From the NCBI GenBank assembly GCA_965203255.1, contig OZ241882.1, forward strand, positions 2,418,001-2,482,000: 64,000 bases of DNA, read 5' to 3'. This document shows, piece after piece, positions 28,235 through 37,057 of the stretch. This DNA comes from JAPOUP01 sp965203255. GTDB lineage: Bacteria > Pseudomonadota > Alphaproteobacteria > Rhodobacterales > Rhodobacteraceae. A model generated the notes under the pieces. That model searched no databases and was not told where the DNA came from. It saw only the letters and a program-made list of their open reading frames with translations. Position 1 is the stretch's first letter. Every line of letters begins with the position of its first letter. Both the position numbers and the translations under genes were made by a program.

Positions 28235-29131
28235 TCACGACGAAACCTTCAGACTCTCCGACATCCGAACGATAAAGTCAGAAAACTCCTCCCGAAGATC
28301 CATGCGAGAAAGCCCAAAGGCGACCGTTGCCTGCAGGAATCCCGCTTTTGAACCGCAGTCGAACCGCTGCCCCTTGAACCTGTATCCGTACACTCCCCTG
28401 CCCTGTTCGATCTCTGTCGCAATGGCACTCGTAAGCTGAATTTCACCAACGGCGGCAGAATTGTCCGCATTGAGATGAACCAGAACCCTGGGAGAGAGGA
28501 GATACCTGCCGATAACCGCAAGATTCGATGGACTCCTGTCTACCTCCGGCTTTTCAACCATCCCCTTGACGGAAACTGTCGACCCTGTTTCCCCTTCAAC
28601 GTCCAACATGCCATAGGACGAACACTTTTCGGGAGGAACCTCCATTGCGGCGACCATGCTGCCTCCGGTCTCCTGGTAAGCTTCGAGCATCTGCAGAAGA
28701 CAGGGCTTCTCCGCCGCAATTACATCATCGGGGAGAATGACGGCGAAAGGCTCATCCGGTGAAATCAGGTGCCGTGCGCACCAGACCGCATGGCCCAACC
28801 CAAGCGGCCGGTGTTGGCGAACATAGGCAATGGCACCTGAGTCCATATTGGTGCTCCTGAGTTCGCCCAGGAGCGAAGTCTTTCCCGTTCTGATCAGTTC
28901 CTGCTCGAGCCCGGGCGCAAGGTCAAAGTAGTCCTCAAGCGCACCCTTGCCACGGGAAGTCACGAAAATGAACTTCTCGATTCCGGCCGCCCGTGCTTCG
29001 TCGATCGCGTACTGAACCAACGGGCGGTCAACCAAGGTCATGATCTCCTTCGGAATCGACTTGGTCGCGGGCAGAAACCGCGTTCCCAGGCCCGCGACCG
29101 GGAATATTGCCTTGGTTACCTTTCGTTCCAT
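28235..29131 (-). CDS. galU: UTP--glucose-1-phosphate uridylyltransferase
   Basis: 298-aa cytoplasmic enzyme that makes UDP-glucose for surface polysaccharides. The N-terminal nucleotide-binding signature FPVAGLGTRFLPATKSIPKE and the catalytic lysine region MVEKPEV are clear, with GSKAGFLQATVAFG near the end. ATG 29131 follows AAGGAACGG; a longer frame to 29257 has no similarity. It is the last of four co-directional minus-strand genes (alkB, cysQ, kdsB, galU), 156 bases after kdsB. Confidence 0.95.
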   Translation of the reverse strand: MERKVTKAIFPVAGLGTRFLPATKSIPKEIMTLVDRPLVQYAIDEARAAGIEKFIFVTSRGKGALEDYFDLAPGLEQELIRTGKTSLLGELRSTNMDSGAIAYVRQHRPLGLGHAVWCARHLISPDEPFAVILPDDVIAAEKPCLLQMLEAYQETGGSMVAAMEVPPEKCSSYGMLDVEGETGSTVSVKGMVEKPEVDRSPSNLAVIGRYLLSPRVLVHLNADNSAAVGEIQLTSAIATEIEQGRGVYGYRFKGQRFDCGSKAGFLQATVAFGLSRMDLREEFSDFIVRMSESLKVSS

Positions 29132-29287
29132 GGCCGTTCCTTGCCTGCCCGCACCCATTTCAACGCATTTCCAACAGATTCCACACCGGAGATGGGAGCC
29201 TCGGTCAGGCGATCCGGCACAATCCGAAATCCAATGCCAATCATTCCTGATTTCCACAATCCAGTTTCAGCCATCGGCAGTCCGAAC

Positions 29288-30088
29288 TCACTCCATCCCA
29301 AGTTCCGCCAGCGTCGCCTCCACCCGTGGCACATCCTCAGGGTTGTTGACCTCCCAGAAACGGCGACCTCGGGCATCGACCTCAACACAGAGCATCTGAC
29401 GTCCCTGCTCCAGGAACCGAAGCTGTTCCAACCCCTCCAATCGTTCAAGAGGACCAACAGGCCACAGCGGATAGGACTCCAGAGCCGTCGGTCGGAATGC
29501 ATACGCTCCCACATGATGGAACACCGGCGTCCATTCGTCATCGGCGAACTGGCGCACCGTATGGGGAATGACTTCCTTCGAGAAATACAGCGCACGACCA
29601 TCCTCCGTGAAGACCGCAGTCGTACCACCAACCCGGCCCGCCCGGCGGTCCTGTAGAAATCCATTCAAGGCGTTCCCATCACAGCGGAGAACTGGCGTTG
29701 CGACATCAGCGGAGGGATGCGAGGACAGTCGATCGATAAGGCATTCAATGAACCACGGAGGAGTCAGTGGCGCATCGCCCTGAAGATTCACTACAATATC
29801 GTAGCCTTCACCCAGCACTCCCATCGCTTCCGCACAGCGCTCTGTCCCGTTGCGGCAATCCGGCGATGTCATCAGCGCTTCGGCTCCGAAGCCCCGAACG
29901 GCGTCCCGAATCAAGGTGTCTTCGGTCGCAACCACAACCCGGTCCACCCCCGAGACCCGTCCGGCCGCTTCCCAGGTTCTTTGAACCAGACTCAGCGATC
30001 TACCAGTCGCACCGCGCAGCAGCGCAAGTGGCTTTCCGGGATAGCGCGATGATCTGTAACGCGCCGGGATACAGATCAGAACACGCAT
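29288..30088 (-). CDS. kdsB: 3-deoxy-manno-octulosonate cytidylyltransferase
   Basis: 266-aa enzyme that activates KDO to CMP-KDO for lipopolysaccharide core. N-terminal PARYRSSRYPGKPLALL and VNLQGDAPL are family signatures. The ATG at 30088 overlaps the cysQ stop (TGATG); a TTG one codon earlier is also possible. The sequence is somewhat divergent from E. coli KdsB (LQGDAPL instead of VQGDEP), so activity on a related sugar acid is conceivable. Confidence 0.85.
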   Translation of the reverse strand: MRVLICIPARYRSSRYPGKPLALLRGATGRSLSLVQRTWEAAGRVSGVDRVVVATEDTLIRDAVRGFGAEALMTSPDCRNGTERCAEAMGVLGEGYDIVVNLQGDAPLTPPWFIECLIDRLSSHPSADVATPVLRCDGNALNGFLQDRRAGRVGGTTAVFTEDGRALYFSKEVIPHTVRQFADDEWTPVFHHVGAYAFRPTALESYPLWPVGPLERLEGLEQLRFLEQGRQMLCVEVDARGRRFWEVNNPEDVPRVEATLAELGME

Positions 30089-30897
30089 CAACCCGGCAAC
30101 AGGTCCACGCCCGGTGCATGGGCGATGAAGAACGGGTTCAGATATCCAGGCTTGCCATAATCAAATCGCCCATGATCGTCGAACCGAACCATCCTGCCTC
30201 CTGCACCGCGCAGGACCGCATCGCCTGCCGCGGTATCCCACTCCATCGTTGGACCCAGACGCGGATAGAGATCAGCTTCGCCCGTGGCCAGTAGACAGAA
30301 CTTCAGGGAGGATCCGGCGTTCGCAATACCACGGACCCCATATTTCGAGATATAGTCATCTGTGGCTCGGTCGAAGTGCGACTTCGAGGCGACAACCCTG
30401 AGCGCTTCGTTGTCTGGGCTGGAAACCCTGATTGGCTTGGATGTCCCTATACAGTCCTTTGCGAGTTCACCTGATTCCTCAACCGATGTGCCGTCGGCGA
30501 GCGTGCGATAGAGCCTGCCCTTGGCTGGTGCATAGACGACACCCCGCAAGGGCACTCCGGCCTTGACATAGGCGATGTTGACCGTGAAATCCTCGCCACG
30601 TCCGACAAATTCCCTGGTTCCGTCCAACGGATCAACGATCAGAAATGAATCGGCCCGCTCGACATGTGTCGCGGCCTGCTCTTCGGTCACAACAGTCACA
30701 TCCGGAAATGCAGCTTTCAGACCGCCCGTAATGTGTGAATCAGCCGCTTCATCCGCTTCCGTCACTGGACTTAAGTCCGCCTTCGTGCGCACGGCGAATT
30801 CCTGACGACCGTGTATCTCCATGATCAGGTCACCGGCCTCAAGCGCCAGCCGCCGCATCTCCAAGCAAAGTCGCCCGAAATCCAATGTCCGCTCCAT
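30088..30897 (-). CDS. cysQ: 3'(2'),5'-bisphosphate nucleotidase CysQ
   Basis: 269-aa inositol-monophosphatase-fold phosphatase that recycles the PAP formed during sulfate assimilation. Metal and phosphate motifs: VTEEQA, DPLDGTREFVGRGEDF and WDTAAGDAVL. It overlaps kdsB by TGATG, so the two are probably co-translated. The start at 30897 gives the normal length. Confidence 0.92.
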   Translation of the reverse strand: MERTLDFGRLCLEMRRLALEAGDLIMEIHGRQEFAVRTKADLSPVTEADEAADSHITGGLKAAFPDVTVVTEEQAATHVERADSFLIVDPLDGTREFVGRGEDFTVNIAYVKAGVPLRGVVYAPAKGRLYRTLADGTSVEESGELAKDCIGTSKPIRVSSPDNEALRVVASKSHFDRATDDYISKYGVRGIANAGSSLKFCLLATGEADLYPRLGPTMEWDTAAGDAVLRGAGGRMVRFDDHGRFDYGKPGYLNPFFIAHAPGVDLLPG

Positions 30898-30986
30898 TGC
30901 CCACCCAACCTTACGTCCCGGATGCTCAGCGCCCGCTTATGGTCGTTTGCCGCAAGTTCGGCAACACCGGGTCTGAAATTTCGCGA

Positions 30987-31634
30987 TCAATCCACAACCC
31001 GCAAGGTCAGGTTGATCCGTCCACCCTCCTTCAGCAACGTCGATGTGCCCGGCTTAACCCGATCCACTCCATGATAGAGCAGACGAGCCACTCCACCCAT
31101 GACCACCACATCGCCGGATGAAAGCCAAACTGACTCGGTACGACCTCCACGCGTTCGGTTGCCGATTCGGAACAGCGCATCGTCACCCAGCGACACCGAC
31201 ACCACGGGATAGGAGAAGTCCGCTTCATCGCAGTCCCGATGCATTCCCATTCGGGCACCGGTTCCGTAGAAGTTCAGCAGGCAGCACTCCGGCTGCCGAC
31301 TCAACTCCGTCACCTCCTCCCAGACGCGGAGAACGCTGACAGGGATCGCTGGCCAGCGCACACCGGACGGATGCCTGCATTCGTAACGGTATCCAGTCCG
31401 GTCCGAGCACCATCCGTACTTTCCTGCAGAGGTCATCCTAACCGACATCGGCCTGCCATAGGGTGTCTGCGGCGACAGAAGCGGCGCGGCAGCAACCACA
31501 TCTCGCAGTTCCTCCAACATCCCAGCCTGAGCCGAACTGTCGAGGAATCCCTTGAAGACCAACACGCCCCGCAAGGAAATCGTTGGCTTCTGCTTTCTGT
31601 CCGGTCTCCCTCGCATGGCCACAAAATTGTCCAT
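30987..31634 (-). CDS. alkB: alpha-ketoglutarate-dependent DNA repair dioxygenase AlkB
   Basis: 215-aa (from ATG 31634) Fe(II)/2-oxoglutarate dioxygenase that reverses alkylation of DNA bases. Iron ligands are the His and Asp in MHRDCDEADF and the later His in LYHGVDRVKPGTS; the 2-oxoglutarate arginine lies in RINLTLRV. Family alignment starts at LRGVLVFKGFLD, so ATG 31634 or 31616 is likelier than the far upstream start at 31763. This leaves the dnaK promoter (31643-31672) just upstream of the alkB start on the opposite strand, making a divergent stress-response pair. Confidence 0.9.
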   Translation of the reverse strand: MDNFVAMRGRPDRKQKPTISLRGVLVFKGFLDSSAQAGMLEELRDVVAAAPLLSPQTPYGRPMSVRMTSAGKYGWCSDRTGYRYECRHPSGVRWPAIPVSVLRVWEEVTELSRQPECCLLNFYGTGARMGMHRDCDEADFSYPVVSVSLGDDALFRIGNRTRGGRTESVWLSSGDVVVMGGVARLLYHGVDRVKPGTSTLLKEGGRINLTLRVVD

Positions 31635-31642
31635 CCCGCTCG

Positions 31643-31672
31643 CTTGCAGGGCCAAATCCCCGTTCCTATATA
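31643..31672 (+). promoter_or_regulatory. RpoH (sigma32)-type promoter of dnaK
   Basis: CTTG at 31643-31646 is followed after 18 bases by CCTATATA at 31665-31672, matching the alphaproteobacterial heat-shock consensus CTTG-N17/18-CYTATNT. Transcription would start near 31679, leaving a leader of about 100 bases before the dnaK ATG at 31782. It lies between the divergent alkB and dnaK genes. Confidence 0.65.
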
Positions 31673-31781
31673 CCCGGGAAACACTGCAGGGAAACTCTTC
31701 CCGCTCAAAACCAGGGATCGGAGACCAGTGCCTTCCAGGGCTGCTCTCCGCCAACATCGCCAAACGGAAGGATTCTGGAAT

Positions 31782-33683
31782 ATGGCCAAAGTCATCGGAA
31801 TCGACTTGGGAACGACAAATTCCTGTGTCGCCATCATGGACGGCTCACAACCTCGCGTCATTGAGAACTCAGAAGGTGCGCGCACCACCCCGTCCATCGT
31901 CGGTTTCACCGACAACGAGCGGCTGGTCGGTCAACCTGCCAAGCGCCAGGCAGTCACCAACCCTGAGAACACGATTTTCGCCGTCAAGCGCCTGATCGGC
32001 CGACGCGTCGACAGCGCCGAAGTAAGCAAGGACCGGAAAATCGTCCCATACAGCATCGTCGACGGAGGGAACGGTGACGCCTGGGTCGAGGCTCGGGGCG
32101 AGAAGTACTCACCGAGCCAGATCAGCGCCTTCATCCTGCAGAAAATGAAGGAGACCGCTGACGCGTATCTCGGTGACGAAGTCAGCCAGGCAGTCATCAC
32201 CGTACCGGCCTATTTCAACGATGCCCAGCGTCAGGCAACCAAGGATGCCGGCAAGATCGCCGGTCTGGACGTATTGCGGATCATCAATGAACCTACGGCG
32301 GCGGCGCTGGCATACGGCCTCGACAAAAAGGAATCCAGAACGATCGCTGTCTACGATCTCGGGGGTGGAACCTTCGATATCACCATTCTGGAAATTGACG
32401 ACGGTCTCTTCGAAGTGAAGTCCACCAATGGCGACACATTCCTCGGTGGCGAGGACTTCGATATGCGTATCGTCGGCTATCTCGCCGATGAATTCAAGAA
32501 GGAGCACGGAGTCGACCTGTCGAAGGACAAGATGGCACTCCAACGCCTGAAGGAAGCTGCGGAAAAGGCCAAAATCGAGCTTTCGAGTTCCACCCAGACT
32601 GAAATCAACCAACCGTTCATCTCGATGGACAAGAACTCGGGAACGCCGCTGCACATGGTCATGAAGCTGACCCGGGCCAAGCTTGAGAGCCTTGTCGGCG
32701 ATCTGATCAAGAAATCGATCAAGCCATGCAGGGACGCACTGAAGGACGCGGGAATCTCGGCATCTGAGGTCGACGAAGTGGTTCTGGTCGGCGGCATGAC
32801 AAGGATGCCGAAGGTCGCCGAGGAAGTGTCCGGGTTCTTCGGTAAGGAGCCACACAAGGGCGTGAACCCCGATGAGGTGGTTGCCATGGGTGCCGCCATC
32901 CAGGCAGGTGTTCTGCAGGGTGATGTCAAGGACGTCGTACTTCTTGACGTTACACCCCTCTCGCTCGGAATCGAAACGCTCGGCGGCGTGTTTACCCGGC
33001 TGATCGACCGCAACACCACCATTCCGACCAAGAAGTCGCAGATATTCTCGACGGCGGAGGACAACCAGAACGCAGTGACGATCCGCGTATTCCAGGGCGA
33101 ACGGGAAATGGCAGCCGATAACAAGCTGCTTGGCCAGTTCAACCTTGAGGATATCCCGCCGGCGCCCCGCGGCCTGCCGCAGATCGAGGTAACGTTCGAC
33201 ATCGACGCCAACGGAATCGTGTCGGTAAGCGCGAAGGACAAGGGAACGGGCAAGGAGCACAGGATCACCATCCAGGCTTCCGGTGGCCTTTCCGACGACG
33301 AGATCGAGCAGATGATCAAGGATGCCGAAGCCAACGCCGAAGCGGACAAGGAGCGGCGCGAGCTTGCCGACGCCAAGAACCAGGCTGAGAGCCTGATTCA
33401 CGGCACCGAGAAATCGATCGAAGAACACGGTGACAAAGTCGATCCATCTACAATCGAGGCGATCGAACTGGCCATCGCCAACCTGAAGGAACAGATTGAG
33501 ACGGAAGAGGCCGGCAAGATCACGGCCGGAATCCAGAACGTTGCGGAAGCTTCCATGAAGCTTGGAGAGGCAATCTACAAAGCCGAGCAGGAAAAAGCTG
33601 AAGCCGCGGATGACGGCGAACAGCCCGATGAAGAGATCGTCGACGCCGAATTTGAAGATATTGACGACCGCAAACGCGACTAG
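31782..33683 (+). CDS. dnaK: chaperone protein DnaK (Hsp70)
   Basis: 633-aa cytoplasmic ATP-dependent chaperone. It opens with KVIGIDLGTTNSCVA; the ATPase phosphate motifs include YDLGGGTFDITILE and VLVGGMTRMPKV. The substrate-binding domain begins after DVTPLSLGIE, and the C-terminus ends with the acidic EEIVDAEFEDIDD, a usual DnaK tail. ATG 31782 has a GGAAGGA ribosome site; the longer upstream frame overlaps alkB antisense and is not used. dnaJ follows after 106 bases; GrpE is not in the window. Confidence 0.98.
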   Translation: MAKVIGIDLGTTNSCVAIMDGSQPRVIENSEGARTTPSIVGFTDNERLVGQPAKRQAVTNPENTIFAVKRLIGRRVDSAEVSKDRKIVPYSIVDGGNGDAWVEARGEKYSPSQISAFILQKMKETADAYLGDEVSQAVITVPAYFNDAQRQATKDAGKIAGLDVLRIINEPTAAALAYGLDKKESRTIAVYDLGGGTFDITILEIDDGLFEVKSTNGDTFLGGEDFDMRIVGYLADEFKKEHGVDLSKDKMALQRLKEAAEKAKIELSSSTQTEINQPFISMDKNSGTPLHMVMKLTRAKLESLVGDLIKKSIKPCRDALKDAGISASEVDEVVLVGGMTRMPKVAEEVSGFFGKEPHKGVNPDEVVAMGAAIQAGVLQGDVKDVVLLDVTPLSLGIETLGGVFTRLIDRNTTIPTKKSQIFSTAEDNQNAVTIRVFQGEREMAADNKLLGQFNLEDIPPAPRGLPQIEVTFDIDANGIVSVSAKDKGTGKEHRITIQASGGLSDDEIEQMIKDAEANAEADKERRELADAKNQAESLIHGTEKSIEEHGDKVDPSTIEAIELAIANLKEQIETEEAGKITAGIQNVAEASMKLGEAIYKAEQEKAEAADDGEQPDEEIVDAEFEDIDDRKRD

Positions 33684-33737
33684 ATGCAGCCAAGCGGCCC
33701 GCTGTCACTTCGGTTCTGACCGGATCGGACGCAGCTC

Positions 33738-33768
33738 GGACGCGCCTGCGAGTTCCGCAGGCGCGTCC
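33738..33768 (+). terminator. perfect hairpin between dnaK and dnaJ
   Basis: Thirteen-base-pair perfect stem GGACGCGCCTGCG / CGCAGGCGCGTCC with a 5-base loop, 55 bases after the dnaK stop and 22 before the dnaJ ATG. No U run follows, so it is more likely a partial attenuator or RNA-stabilising element that keeps DnaJ below DnaK than a full terminator. Confidence 0.6.
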
Positions 33769-33789
33769 GTGTTCCAAAAGGACTGACAC

Positions 33790-34935
33790 ATGGCCAAGCG
33801 CGATTTCTATGATGTCCTGGGCGTCTCAAGGGACGCAGGCGCTGAAGAGGTCAAGAAGGCTTACCGCAGAAAAGCCAGGAACCTTCATCCTGACAGGAAC
33901 AAGGATGATCCGAATGCGGAAGCCGAATTCAAGCAGGTGAACGAAGCATACGAGATCCTGAAGGATCCCGAAAAGAAGGCGGCATACGACCAGTTCGGCC
34001 ACGCCGCTTTCGAAGGTGGTGGGCCGCAGCAGGGCGGTTTCGGCGGCTTCCCCCACCACGACTTAAGATCGTCGTTTTCGGATGTCTTCGATGACCTGTT
34101 CGGTGAGGCCATGGGGGGACGGGGCGCCCGCGGTGGCCGTCGGCGCGCCGCTCGCGGTGATGACTTACGTTACAACCTACAGGTTGCCCTCGAGGATGCC
34201 TACTCCGGTGTCGAGAAGACAATCGAGGTGACAGCCGCCGCCAATTGTTCCAGCTGTGGAGGCACAGGAGCGCAGAGTGGCACCGAGCCGGCAACCTGCC
34301 CAACATGTTCGGGAATGGGCAAGGTCCGCGCCCAGCAAAGCATCTTCACCGTCGAACGGACCTGCCCAACATGCTCGGGAATGGGACAGATCGTCAACAA
34401 TCCGTGCTCCGCCTGCGGTGGATCCGGCCGCGAGCAGTCTAGCCGCACGATGTCAGTGAGTATCCCTTCCGGGGTTGAGACCGGGACACGCATCCGTCTT
34501 GCCGGGAAGGGCGAGGCGGGCCAGCGAGGCGGTCCGGCAGGCGATCTGTACATCTTCGTCCATGTCCGGGAACATCCGCTGTTTGTGCGTGACGGGCAGG
34601 ATCTGTTCTGCAAGGTTCCTGTCAGTGTGGCTACAGCGGCGCTTGGCGGTGATATCGAAGTGCCAACCATTGATGGCGGAAGATCCCGCGTCCGTATACC
34701 CGAGGGCAGTCAGTCAGGTCGACAGATGCGCCTGCGCAGCAAGGGCATGCCAGCTCTGCGCGGCGGCGGAATTGGTGACATGTTCATCGAGCTTGCGGTC
34801 GAAACGCCCGTGAACCTGACGCCCCATCAGAAAAGCCTGCTGCGCGAATTCGATGGTCTGAGTTCCGACAACAATCCAGAATCCTCCAGTTTTCTATCCA
34901 AAGTCAAGAGCTTCTGGGACAGCATAAAGAGCTGA
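33790..34935 (+). CDS. dnaJ: chaperone protein DnaJ (Hsp40)
   Basis: 381-aa co-chaperone that delivers unfolded proteins to DnaK and stimulates its ATPase. J domain at residues 1-70 with the HPD motif (NLHPDRNK), then a Gly/Phe-rich linker. Four zinc-binding repeats follow: CSSCGGTG, two identical CPTCSGMG and CSACGGSG. Substrate-binding domains and a C-terminal dimerisation part complete it. The stop at 34935 is directly followed by an IS4-type remnant, so insertion stopped just short of the gene. Confidence 0.97.
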   Translation: MAKRDFYDVLGVSRDAGAEEVKKAYRRKARNLHPDRNKDDPNAEAEFKQVNEAYEILKDPEKKAAYDQFGHAAFEGGGPQQGGFGGFPHHDLRSSFSDVFDDLFGEAMGGRGARGGRRRAARGDDLRYNLQVALEDAYSGVEKTIEVTAAANCSSCGGTGAQSGTEPATCPTCSGMGKVRAQQSIFTVERTCPTCSGMGQIVNNPCSACGGSGREQSSRTMSVSIPSGVETGTRIRLAGKGEAGQRGGPAGDLYIFVHVREHPLFVRDGQDLFCKVPVSVATAALGGDIEVPTIDGGRSRVRIPEGSQSGRQMRLRSKGMPALRGGGIGDMFIELAVETPVNLTPHQKSLLREFDGLSSDNNPESSSFLSKVKSFWDSIKS

Positions 34936-34939
34936 CGAT

Positions 34940-35440
34940 CGCAGTCGGCGTCCAGTTTCGTCCCTTGGCGCGGCGACCGTGACGGTCCGGTCGGTCATGC
35001 CCGATGCGATGAAACCGTCGAAGGTCGGGTTGGCCCCCCGCCTTGATCCGGAACAGGAGGTCCAGCCCGCACTCCCGGTGGGCGAGGGCCATGGGGAGGG
35101 AGTGGTATCCCGTGCCGTACACGATGACGTCGCCTTCGGCCGCGTTGGTCAAGGTGCGTGAATGCGGTCGTGCGCCCGTTCCCGTGGCCGGACAGGTGGA
35201 GGTTGACCGGGACGCAGTCCCGCAGCCTGTGGAGGACGCTGACAATGCTCTGGGGCTGGGGTGGGCGCCGTCCACCACGCGGAAGCCATGGTCCGCGGGC
35301 TGCCTCGGCAGGGTGGTCCTCCAGCCGTCGGTGGCTATGACCCAGTGGCCTCTGCAGGGCGGGCATTCGGGGCTCCGGGCGAGGACCGCCCGGTGCAGCC
35401 CGTGTTGTTTCTCTGCCCCATTCCACCCTGAAGTGCAACA
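34940..35440 (-). pseudogene. IS4-family transposase fragment
   Basis: Minus-strand fragments in shifting frames match the second half of an IS4-type DDE transposase: DGWRTTLPRQPADHGF, the AEGDVIVYGTGYHSLPMALA region (normally VYDRGYYS), LLFRIKAG and SGMTDRTVTV reconstructed across frames. The N-terminal part is missing and several frameshifts are present. Its C-terminal end stops within a few bases of the dnaJ stop codon. On the other side it meets the IS30 end at about 35418. Confidence 0.65.
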
Positions 35441-35920
35441 CCAGTGGCGGTGGTGACCGGTTTTCCGGTCGCATGATGTTGCGTATCGGCCAGGAAGCGG
35501 CGACAGTCCCTTTGTTGAAGAGAGGGAGACTGCCATGCCCGAGGGCTACCGCCACCTGACCCATGAAGAGAGATGCCAGATCGGCGCGCTGAAGGAAAGC
35601 GGGCTGTCCGACGGGGCCATCGCGGCCCGTCTGGGCCGTGACCGGACGACGGTCTGGCGGGAGCTGCGCCGTAACGGCGGCGGCGGGGGGTACAGCCCCG
35701 GGGAGGCGCAGGGGAGGGCGGAGGCCCGCCGCGGCGCGGCTTCCTCGAACCCGAGGAAGATGACGCCGGACCGGTGGGCGCGCGTCGAGGGGCTTCTGGC
35801 GGAGGGCTGGAGCCCGGAGCAGGTCGCGGGACGGCTGCGTCTGGAGGGCGGCTGGACGGTGGGCCGCCAGTGGATATACGAACACGTCAGGGCCGACCGG
35901 AAGCATCCATGTCTGGAATC

Positions 35921-35941
35921 AAGCCCGGATCCGGCTTTTTT
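35921..35941 (+). terminator. terminator-like hairpin at the IS110 edge
   Basis: AAGCCCGGATCCGGCTT forms a stem with one bulge and is followed by a run of six T on the plus strand. It would stop transcription entering the IS110 from the IS30 side, protecting the antisense transposase gene from read-through. Confidence 0.45.
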
Positions 35942-36112
35942 CCGACTTTTTCCGGTTTTTCCCGGTTTCCGTGTCCGGCTGTCCCGGACCTTTCCACAGC
36001 GTTCCCCACAGGCGGCGCCGTCCGGGCACGCCGGAAACACCCGCCGGGGAGACCCCGGCCGGATGGCGGGTGATTCGCTTTCCGCGCCGGACGGACGCGG
36101 TCCGGCCTGCCG

Positions 36113-37057
36113 TCAGGCGGCGGCCGCCGTCCGGTCCTCCCACACCCGGCGGTCGCGGAGAAGGGCGTTGGCGGTCACGACCAGCCTGCGCATGACGGCC
36201 ACGAGGGCGACCCTGTGGGGCTTTCCCCTCCCCCTGAGGCGATCGTACAGTTCCCTCATGTCCGGGGAGCACCTGCTGGCCGACAGCGCGGCCATATAGA
36301 CGACATCCCTCGGCCTGCGGCGTCCGCCGCCGATGTGGCGCCCGCCCCTGATGGTCCCGCTGTCGCGGGCGAGGGGGGCCACGCCGAGCAGGGATGCGGC
36401 CTGGCGGTTGCCGATGGCGCCCAGCTCGGCCATCCACGCGACCAGCGCCGCGGCGGTGACGGGGCCGATGCCGGGCACCGAGGTCAGGATGCGGTGGCTG
36501 TCGGCGAACTCCGGCGATGCGGCGACCGTCCCGCCGATCCGCCGCTCCAGCGCCGCGATGGCGGCGTCGATGTCCTTGAGGACCCTGCCGACCTCCGTGC
36601 CGGGCGCGCCGGCGCCGACCTCCGACACGACGGTCCTCAGCTCGGCGCGCTGGTCCACGAGCTTCTCCCGCAGCACCAGCATGTCGCGGAGCCGGTCGAT
36701 GGCGGCGGCGGCCGGCGCCGTGGCCCGCATCTCCGGGAACGCGGCCCCGAAGGCCGCCAGTATCCTGGCGTCCACCCTGTCGGTTTTCGCAAGGGCCCCG
36801 GCGGCCTTCGCGAAGTCCCTCGCCTGCCGCGGGTTGATGACAAGGACGGAGAACCCCCTGGCATGCAGGGACTGCAGCAGGGCCCGGTGCATGCGCCCCG
36901 TGGCCTCCATGACGGCCCGCGTGGCGCCGCCCTCCCTGAGGAGGCGGCCGACCCTGCGCAGGCCGACCGTGTCGTTCGTGGCCGTGAAGTCACGCCCGTT
37001 GACGTGGATGTTGAGTGTACGCTTGCTTACGTCGATTCCGGCGACTATGGTGGTCAT
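36113..37057 (-). CDS. IS110 family transposase
   Basis: Intact 314-aa DEDD recombinase. RuvC-like part: IVAGIDVSKRTLNIHV (first Asp), AVMEATGRMH (Glu), KTDRVDARILAAFG (two Asp). C-terminal domain: ILTSVPGIGPVTAAALVAW, then NRQAASLLGVAPLARDSG, which holds the conserved serine region. ATG 37057 follows AGGAGCGGGAGAGC; the longer frame to 37345 runs into the element's noncoding end. It differs clearly from the 405-aa transposase at 14010, so two IS110 lineages are present. Confidence 0.88.
   Translation of the reverse strand: MTTIVAGIDVSKRTLNIHVNGRDFTATNDTVGLRRVGRLLREGGATRAVMEATGRMHRALLQSLHARGFSVLVINPRQARDFAKAAGALAKTDRVDARILAAFGAAFPEMRATAPAAAAIDRLRDMLVLREKLVDQRAELRTVVSEVGAGAPGTEVGRVLKDIDAAIAALERRIGGTVAASPEFADSHRILTSVPGIGPVTAAALVAWMAELGAIGNRQAASLLGVAPLARDSGTIRGGRHIGGGRRRPRDVVYMAALSASRCSPDMRELYDRLRGRGKPHRVALVAVMRRLVVTANALLRDRRVWEDRTAAAA

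Noticed and set aside
31239..31781. N-terminal extension of DnaK
   Set aside because: It overlaps alkB on the opposite strand, and the DnaK family begins exactly at ATG 31782 with a ribosome site.
32109..33428. 439-codon open frame antisense to dnaK
   Set aside because: It is a known type of shadow frame opposite a highly expressed G+C-rich gene and has no family character, while dnaK on the other strand is unmistakable.
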